Shown here one piece after another: positions 57,934 through 64,000 of a DNA stretch of 64,000 nt. The stretch covers positions 1,240,001 through 1,304,000 of the forward strand of contig NW_024881501.1 of the NCBI RefSeq assembly GCF_019059575.1, given 5' to 3'. How positions within the stretch are numbered: position 1 is the first letter of the stretch; every line of letters starts with the position of its first letter. The translations under genes were made by a program, and so were the position numbers. This stretch comes from Amphibalanus amphitrite (taxonomy: Eukaryota; Arthropoda; Thecostraca; Balanomorpha; Balanidae). The notes under the pieces are model-generated. The model saw only the letters and a program-made list of their open reading frames with translations, was not told the DNA's origin and ran no database searches.

Positions 57934-58743
57934 ATGGCGTGTGCCCCTGTTAAGCCAGACAGATTTAATGGTTCTGGTGATGTGGAAAGATTCTTGGCCC
58001 ATTTTGAAGTGGTGTCAAAAGCCAATGAGTGGTCAGAACAAAAGCAGTTCCTGCAGCTCCCTGCCTGCCTGACTGGACCAGCTTTTGATTTTTATCGCCA
58101 GTTGCCTGCCATGGAGTGTACTGACATTCACACACTGAAAAAGGCGCTCAAAGCTGAGTATCATACACCAGCTCTCCCTACAGATTATGCCATCATGCTG
58201 TCCAAGCGTTCACGCATGCCCGGAGAAACTGTCATGCAGTATGGCGAGGCTTTGAAGAGCCTTGGCAGGAAAGCATATGCTCCCTTCAGTGAAGAACAGT
58301 TGGGAACTGTTTGTCGCTCCACATTTCTGAACAATGTTGATGAAGCTATGAGAGTGCAGTTACTACTGACCCTGAAGGAAACAGAAAGTTACAGGGACCT
58401 ACTGCAAAGAGCTCGACAGCTGGAGCAGGTAATGGGACCTCGTGTACGTCATATTGAGGAACAGTCTCAAGAGCACCGCCTGGAGGATGAGGTATCCAAG
58501 CTGTCCCTGGTTGTGGCGAATCTGGAGAAGAAGGTGGATGCACTCCAGGCAGGACGACAGGAAAGGACTCACAGACGTTCACCGCCGGGGCCGTGTCCGA
58601 ACTGTGGCCTGGAGGGGCACTGGCGTAGGGAATGTACCAAGCCCAGTAAGGATCGACAGCAGACAAGTGCTGCAGAGGTTATTTGCTTCAAATGCAATAC
58701 GCCTGGACATTTTGCTAAGGGTTGCGCGGCCCATTTTCAGTAG
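57934..58743 (+). CDS. Retrotransposon-type Gag with two CCHC zinc knuckles, intact
   Basis: The 269-codon frame is uninterrupted. The ATG has G at -3 and G at +4. Residues about 8-190 form a Retrotrans_gag-type capsid region (KPDRFNGSGDVERFLAHFEV, LPACLTGPAFDFYRQLPAM, RSRMPGETVMQYGEALKSLG). A short coiled coil follows (EDEVSKLSLVVANLEKKVDA), then knuckles at about 221 (CPNCGLEGHWRREC) and 251 (CFKCNTPGHFAKGC), both C-x2-C-x4-H-x4-C. It stops five residues after the second knuckle, with no protease or pol following. Codons are not GC-biased, unlike the adjacent Gypsy gag and junctophilin. Such a protein would be expected to self-assemble and bind nucleic acid; that is inferred from the family. 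Confidence 0.9.
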   Translation: MACAPVKPDRFNGSGDVERFLAHFEVVSKANEWSEQKQFLQLPACLTGPAFDFYRQLPAMECTDIHTLKKALKAEYHTPALPTDYAIMLSKRSRMPGETVMQYGEALKSLGRKAYAPFSEEQLGTVCRSTFLNNVDEAMRVQLLLTLKETESYRDLLQRARQLEQVMGPRVRHIEEQSQEHRLEDEVSKLSLVVANLEKKVDALQAGRQERTHRRSPPGPCPNCGLEGHWRRECTKPSKDRQQTSAAEVICFKCNTPGHFAKGCAAHFQ

Positions 58744-58879
58744 GCGCGGCTGGCGGGGGTGGGCGGAGAGTGATTCGTACCTCTGTACGTCCACTTTACC
58801 CCGAGTCGGCCGCGCCTTGCAGCTGGAGCGCGGATTACCTGAACGGTGATGTTGTGTCGTCCTCCGTATGGAGGCCGGC

Positions 58880-60540
58880 CGCGGCGGCCCGCGGCTCGTC
58901 GGTGCGTGGATCTTAGAGCCGGCCCGCTCCGGCCGGCGGCTCGTCGGCGCTGGAGTCCAGTAGCGCGCCTGCTGCGGCCGGCGGCTCGTCGGTGCGTGAA
59001 TCCTGGAGCGCGCTCGCTACGGCCGTCAGCTCGTCGGCGCTGGAACCCTGGAGTCCGCCCGCTGCGGCCGGCGGCTCGTCGGCGTTGGAGTCCAGTGGCG
59101 CACCTGCTACGCTCGACTACTCGTCGGCACCGGACCCCCGTGGCGCGCCCGCTGCGGCCGGCGGCTCGTCCGCGCTGGAGTCCAGAAGCGCGCCTGCTGC
59201 GCTCGGCTGCTCGTCGGCGCCGGACCCCGGTGGCGCGCCTGCTGCGGCTGGCGGCTCATCGATGCTGGAACCCTGGAGCCCGCCCGCTGCGGCTGGCGGC
59301 TCATCGATGCTGGAACCCTGGAGTCCGCCTGCTGCGGCCGGCGGCTCGTCGGCGCTTGAGTCCAGTGGCGCGCCTGCTACGCTCGACTGCTCGTCGGCGC
59401 CGGACCCCCGTAGCGCGCCTGCTGCGGCCGGCGGCTCAACGGCGCTGGAGCCTCGGGGCGCGCCTGCCGCGGCCGGCGGCTCGGCGCTGGAACCTCGGGG
59501 CCCGCCTGCTGCGCTCGGCTGCTCGTCGGCACCGGACCCCCGTGGCGCGCCTGCTGCGGCCGGCGGCTCATCGGCGCTGGAGTCCAGTAGCGCGCCTGCT
59601 GCGCTCGGCCGCTCGTCGGCGCCGGACCCCGGTGGCGCGCCTGCTGCGGCTGGCGGCTCATCGATGCTGGAACCCTGGAGTCCGCCCGCTGCGGCCGGTG
59701 GCTCGTCGGCGCTGGAGTCCTGCTGCGCTCGGCCGCTCGTCGGCGCCGGACCCCGGTGGCGCGCCTGCTGCGGCTGGCGGCTCATCGATGCTGGAACCCT
59801 GGAGTCCGCCCGCTGCGGCCGGCGGCTCGTCGGCGCTGGAGTCCAAAAGCGCGCCTGCTGCGCTCGGCTGCTCGTCGGCGCCGTACCCCCGTGGCGCGCC
59901 TGCTGCGGCCGGCGGCTCATCGATGCTGGAACCCTGGAGTCCGCCCGCTGCGGCCGGCGGCTCGTCGGCGTTGGGGTCCAGTGGCGCACCTGCTACGCTC
60001 GACTACTCGTCGGCACCGGATCCCCGTGGCGCGCCCGCTGCGGCCGGCGGCTCGTCGGCGCTTGAGTCCAGTGGCGCGCCTGCTACGCTCGACTGCTCGT
60101 CGGCGCCGGACCCCCGTAGCGCGCCTGCTGCGGCCGGCGGCTCATCGGCGCTGGAGCCTCGGGGCGCGCCTGCCGCGGCCGGCGGCTCGGCGCTGGAACC
60201 TCGGGGCCCGCCTGCTGCGCTCGGCCGCTCGTCGGCACCGGACCCCCGTGGCGCGCCCGCTGCGGCCGGCGGCTCGTCGGCGCTGGAGTCCGGTGGCGCA
60301 CCTGCTACGCTCGACTACTCGTCGGCGCCGGACCCCGGTGGCGCGCCTGCTGCGGCTGGCGGCTCATCGATGCTGGAACCCTGGAGCCCGCCTGCTGCGG
60401 CTGGCGGCTCATCGATGCTGGAACCCTGGAGCCCGCCCGCTGCGGCCGGCGGCTCGTCGGCGCTGGAGTCCGGTGGCGGGCCTGCTGCGCTCGGCTGCTC
60501 GTCGGCGCCGGAATCCCGTAGCGCGCCTGCTGCGGCTCCA
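58880..60540. repeat. 45-bp minisatellite (15-residue period)
   Basis: About 36 copies of a 45-bp unit in two alternating subtypes: GGCGGCTCGTCGGCGCTGGA plus GTCCAGTAGCGCGCCTGCTGCGGCC, and a variant with TGCGCTCGGCTGCTCGTCGG and CCGGACCCCCGTGG. All lengths are multiples of three except near 59720, so every frame is open: Ala/Pro/Ser (GGSSALESSGAPAAA-like) in one, Arg-rich in another. It is most likely a VNTR. It lies inside the inverted repeats and meets the right one at 60535. Confidence 0.95.
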
Positions 60541-60744
60541 GCCGAGGCTGTACAAATAGGGGCACAATTAGTCTGGACAACCTTACAGACTGTATTTACA
60601 CCTCACACTATGGTCCTTTTAAAGAAGATAATGTATTTTACTTGACGAGAATGCTGTAAAAAAAAACCTCCAATAATAATAACCAGTAATTACTTCTATG
60701 ATATACGTATGAAGGTACCTATTTTGCAACTGTGTCAAAGCACA
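60535..60744. repeat. Right terminal inverted repeat
   Basis: The complement of 57364-57572. The outer end is TGTGTCAAAGCACA and the inner end GCTCCAGCCGAGGCTGTAC. Confidence 0.93.
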
Positions 60745-62806
60745 TGTAAAACAACCATTCCCGCAATTGCTCCTTCTCAGTGGAATTGGGAGTGGAAAAT
60801 TGGGCTTGAAAACTGGAGGTGAGAGTGGAAAATGATTTGCATTTGGATGTCGTTTCCCACCCACATCTACAAATTTTGGGACACTGCGCAGCAGTCAATG
60901 CACATTATGGTTCAGTCGCAAGCCTTGCTTTAATCAACGAAAGAAAATTATTTGCTCTATCATGCATCATGAATTAACGAAATTTTTGTTCATATTTTTT
61001 TTTTTTACCTTTTCTCATAATTTCATGCACACCTTAAAATCATGAAACTGTAGCGAGCAACTGATTTGAAGATAGAAAAGTCCTTGCTACATTTCTCGAC
61101 ATTATCAAAACATCTTTTTCCAAACATACCTATCAACATCCTGGAAATATGAGACTTAGCAATATATTGAGGTTCCATACCCTTGACAAGGCAAATGCAC
61201 CAGCTTTTAAACCAAAACAACTTTACCAACTTTTAAATAAATTTGTGACTTCCATTGATACTCCCATACAAAAAATCATTGTTGTTGCCTGCTGGATCGA
61301 AAAGCGAAAGAGCGCCCTCGCCCCTTCCGTGAGACCTGCACAAACTTACCAGGAGTCTGCAGTCAGAACACGACACCGTAATCATATTGAAAAAGGGCAT
61401 AGCGTATAGAAGAGTAGCAACTAGCGTCTCACTGACCTTAGACCAAAATATTTCTCTTCATGATATCCACGCAAGGCCAATGCAATGTATGTAGATAGGC
61501 ATATCAATACAGAAATGATATGTCCAAATATGTCTTTGCCGCGTCATAGTTGTAACGCACTACGGGGATCTCCAGAGATCTGATTGGCTAATATTAGCCA
61601 ATCAGTAGCATATGTTACTGGAAACTGTCATAGTGGAAGTAAATTGGTAGCTGTTTCAGCTACCAAATTGATGAAGGAAATAGGGAAAATTGCTTATTTT
61701 ACACGAACACCAGTCATACGCTAATCAAAGTAGAGCTAATGAGAATGGCATTATCCCACGAAGGAAAGCCAATTTGCCACGTAAGCCACCATGAATAGAT
61801 TTGCTGAGCTTGTCATCACGTGTTTTTAACAAAAAAAGTCAATGAAATCATGTAATTTACGAATTTCTAGCACTCACATGCATATTTTCGTCTGCACACC
61901 GAATTGCGTCCAGGATATTGGCCATGGCGTATTTCTCGTGAACCCTCTGTTAGTGGAAATTCCACTATCTGGCAACTAGCCCTATGTAAACGCGGCTATT
62001 GTTAACCACCCTCCTAGGAGTAAAGTTAAATTCCATTGCAGGTTAGTCGTACCCACTCTCAGCAAAAAGAAAAAAAGGACCGATCCGGCTCTAACAAATA
62101 ACCCGCGTAAGGCGTAGCGCATCACAACAAATCGACTCCCAGTTTATCATGTTTATTGTTTACACCTAATCCAAAATTTTCATGGCCCCACTCTCAGCGA
62201 CCTTCACGTGTAACCTCTTTCTCGAGACAATGCCAGGACAGAATGGTGATTCGACGTCAATCCGTCCTTTCCATCTTCAGGATAGTTGAATCCTCCTCCA
62301 CGCCTCAACCCCCTGTTCCGGGCTGGACCGGCAACGTATATCGCAATCGGGCAGCTCACATAGGAGCGCGCCTGTAGCCGGGTGCAGTGAGTGCTTGGGA
62401 GGGGGTAAGGGGGTGGGTCATGGGTGGCCTGACCACTGGCTGGGCTCAGTCTCCAGTCTACGATTAACCGTGTCCGGTCAGACAAATGTCTCCCCTAATT
62501 CCAATAATCCTGCTAGCTCTAAAAATGGTCTGATTAGATAAAAAGCCTATCAAAGCAAGAAAACAAGCGTATACTCTACATTAAGCAGCTTATGAATCTA
62601 TGCGAGTTATGAATCCTAAAAATCATTATTTTCCCAGGTCCGCCCTCATTACCCCTGCCGAAGGGCTCAGCTACCCCCAGAGCTACCCCCAGAGCTCAGC
62701 TACCCTATCCCACTATTTGCCGACCCTCAGTTATCTTTTCTAACGTAAATGTTGGTAGTCAGCAGATTCTATCCAGAGAATGGCGATGCCTATCGGTCGC
62801 CTGATA
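60745..62806. other. Intergenic sequence, no gene recognised
   Basis: AT-rich. A GGCTAATATTAGCC palindrome lies at about 61586-61599 and GGTAGCTGTTTCAGCTACC at 61649-61667. Phrases at 61520-61560 recall 50090. The inverted partner of the 45671 repeat is at 61950-62001. A weak open frame at 61149-61409 shows no domain. Confidence 0.4.
61950..62001. repeat. CAATAGCCGCG terminal-type repeat, right (inverted) copy
   Basis: GTTAGTGGAAATTCCACTAT through CGCGGCTATTG, the complement of 45671-45722. The repeat again ends sharply at the CAATAGCC border. Confidence 0.6.
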
Positions 62807-62958
62807 CAGTGGCGGATCCAGGGGGGGGGGGGCAAAATGGGCATTTGCCCCCCAAACGGCATAATTTTAACATTACGCCTATGGACGATGCATGGAAAGA
62901 ATCGATAAATTGTTATGGTTTGCCCCCCCCCCAAACCTCTGAGCTGGATCCGCCTCTG
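62807..62958. mobile_element. hAT-like MITE with 8-bp duplication GCCTGATA
   Basis: CAGTGGCGGATCCAG and CTGGATCCGCCTCTG are inverted ends. GCCTGATA stands at 62799-62806 and again at 62959-62966. The interior has G-run and C-run near the ends and the ATTTTAACATTA...GATGCATGGAAAGAATC phrase shared with 46198 and 63286. Confidence 0.85.
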
Positions 62959-63285
62959 GCCTGATACCAGAATACATCCCCCTTATTCATTATATATGCA
63001 CAATGTACATAGTAGATCCAATTTCCAAAGGACCTAATTATCTCTCAGCTCCGTTAGCATCGCCGACCGTTTGATGCATGGGTCCTTTTCCTACCATGCG
63101 ATTTTCAGATGCATGGGGACACATTGCTTAGTAACAGCCCGAGGCCGAAATCTGCGAGAGAATAAGAAAGGAGTGTTTGGTGTTTGTGGCTGTTTGAGCC
63201 AGCAAATATGAAATGTGTCGCAACATTTTACGTGCGAACGCACCGTGCAATAAACATACCTATACACGTCCCTCGACCCTCATGG

Positions 63286-63459
63286 CATAGGCGGCGAAGC
63301 GCGGGGGGAGGGGGCACCGGGGCACCGTGCCCCCTTGATTTTGCCATTTTAACATTATTCCTATAGGCGTTGCATGGAAATGGAAATGGAAAGAATGGGA
63401 CCAAAAGTTGGCAGTGCCCCCCCCCCCCCCGCCCTTAATTGAAGATGTTCCGCCGCTAC
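63286..63459. mobile_element. TAGGCGGCGGA-ended MITE, copy 2
   Basis: A copy of 46198-46351 with the same ends and internal GGGGCACCGTGCCCC palindrome, plus a duplicated GGAAAT unit. Confidence 0.7.
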
Positions 63460-63478
63460 AGCCTCATGGCTACAAAAT

Positions 63479-63487
63479 GAGAGAGAG

Positions 63488-63553
<66 letters not shown>
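63479..63553. repeat. (GA)n microsatellite
   Basis: About 70 bp of GA dinucleotides followed by GA-rich degenerate sequence to 63615. Confidence 0.97.
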
Positions 63554-63559
<6 letters not shown>

Positions 63560-63615
63560 AGAGAGTTGGGGAACGAGGAGGAGAGGGAGGAAGATGGGGG
63601 AGAGAAAGAGAGAAC

Positions 63616-64000
63616 CCACAGCGTATCACGAGTGAAGTCTATTGTTGATATTCATACTTCCGCTACCCTGCAAATGTGCCCATCGTTGCGTTTTCGCAAC
63701 ACCGCTGTCTTTCCGATGTGCCCTTCGTTGCGTTCCCGCAACGCGACCGTAGTCATATTTGAAAATAGTCACAAACCCTTTTTGTAGCATTATTTCTTAA
63801 CAAAATGCATATCTACGCTATTGTAAGGACTCTGCAGAATATGTTTACACAATTTTCATTACGATATTGTTAAGCACTTAGCCTACTTATCTTGGTTTTC
63901 GTGACGTCATCACTCACAAAACCTTCGACTTCCCTCTGGGAGCTCTAGGCAGTAACTTACCGGCCGCACAGACTTGTAACTGCGTAGCATCATGCGCGCA
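63616..64000. other. Right edge, no gene recognised
   Basis: Two GTTGCG-NNN-CGCAAC-type palindromes with GTGCCC phrases at 63672-63741 are the inverted counterpart of 45228-45296. Nothing else was identified. Confidence 0.45.

Larger units (their letters stand above)
57364..60744. mobile_element. TIR-bounded element carrying a retroviral-type gag gene
   Basis: Long terminal inverted repeats (57364-57572 and 60535-60744) start TGTGCTTTGACACAGTTGC and are nearly identical; the clearest difference is in a T-run. Between them are about 360 bp of non-coding or broken coding sequence, an intact gag gene (57934-58743) and a 45-bp minisatellite that runs into the right repeat. There is no pol, no LTR pair and no transposase. 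No target duplication was seen (left flank GTTCTTT, right flank TGTAAAA). It may be a foldback element that captured gag, or a gag locus flanked by an inverted duplication. Confidence 0.75.

Noticed and set aside
58846-60645. 599-codon plus-strand frame downstream of gag
   Set aside because: It consists of 45-bp repeats, changes repeat phase at about 59720 and ends inside the inverted repeat. Three stops separate it from gag.

Overview
The window looks like nuclear DNA of a repeat-rich animal, most likely an arthropod and possibly a crustacean. Genes are split by introns, host codons are strongly GC-rich at third positions, and the mobile DNA includes a Penelope-like element with a GIY-YIG endonuclease, a Ty3/Gypsy element, LINE fragments and many small DNA transposons. 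The exact lineage is inference.

Host gene. One host gene can be assembled: a junctophilin on the minus strand, entering at 42344 and leaving the window at the left edge. Six exons (42344-42136, 32267-32056, 8739-8462, 8285-8112, 2839-2505, 819-701) join in phase with consensus splice sites, apart from a probable GC donor at the end of exon 6. They give about 442 residues: MORN repeats 1-6, the joining segment, MORN 7-8 and the start of the long helical region. The C-terminal exons and membrane anchor lie outside the window. Its introns total about 40 kb and consist largely of mobile elements and GC-rich minisatellites, several of which touch splice sites.

Region 0-42 kb (junctophilin introns). 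This holds several families of 0.2-2 kb elements bounded by TTAA with inverted ends, often with a G-run/C-run hairpin near each end and many AGGTCA hexamers inside. It also holds hAT-like elements with 8-bp target duplications, foldback elements, a degenerate Penelope-like element at 18.5-20.0 kb, and minisatellites with units of 11 to 45 bp.

Region 42-64 kb (upstream of junctophilin). A GC-rich 5' flank is followed by nested small elements, LINE fragments (47.4-48.1 and 56.6-57.25 kb), a degenerate Ty3/Gypsy element (51.7-56.5 kb, minus strand), and an unusual element at 57364-60744. The last has near-identical 210-bp terminal inverted repeats around an intact 269-codon retroviral-type Gag gene (capsid region plus two CCHC knuckles, no pol, no LTRs) and a 45-bp minisatellite. 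I consider it the most unusual object in the window.

The mobile elements do not form a pathway with the host gene. Any joint effect would be through their presence in junctophilin introns: extra splice-like sites, hairpins, and possible nuclear-receptor half-sites.
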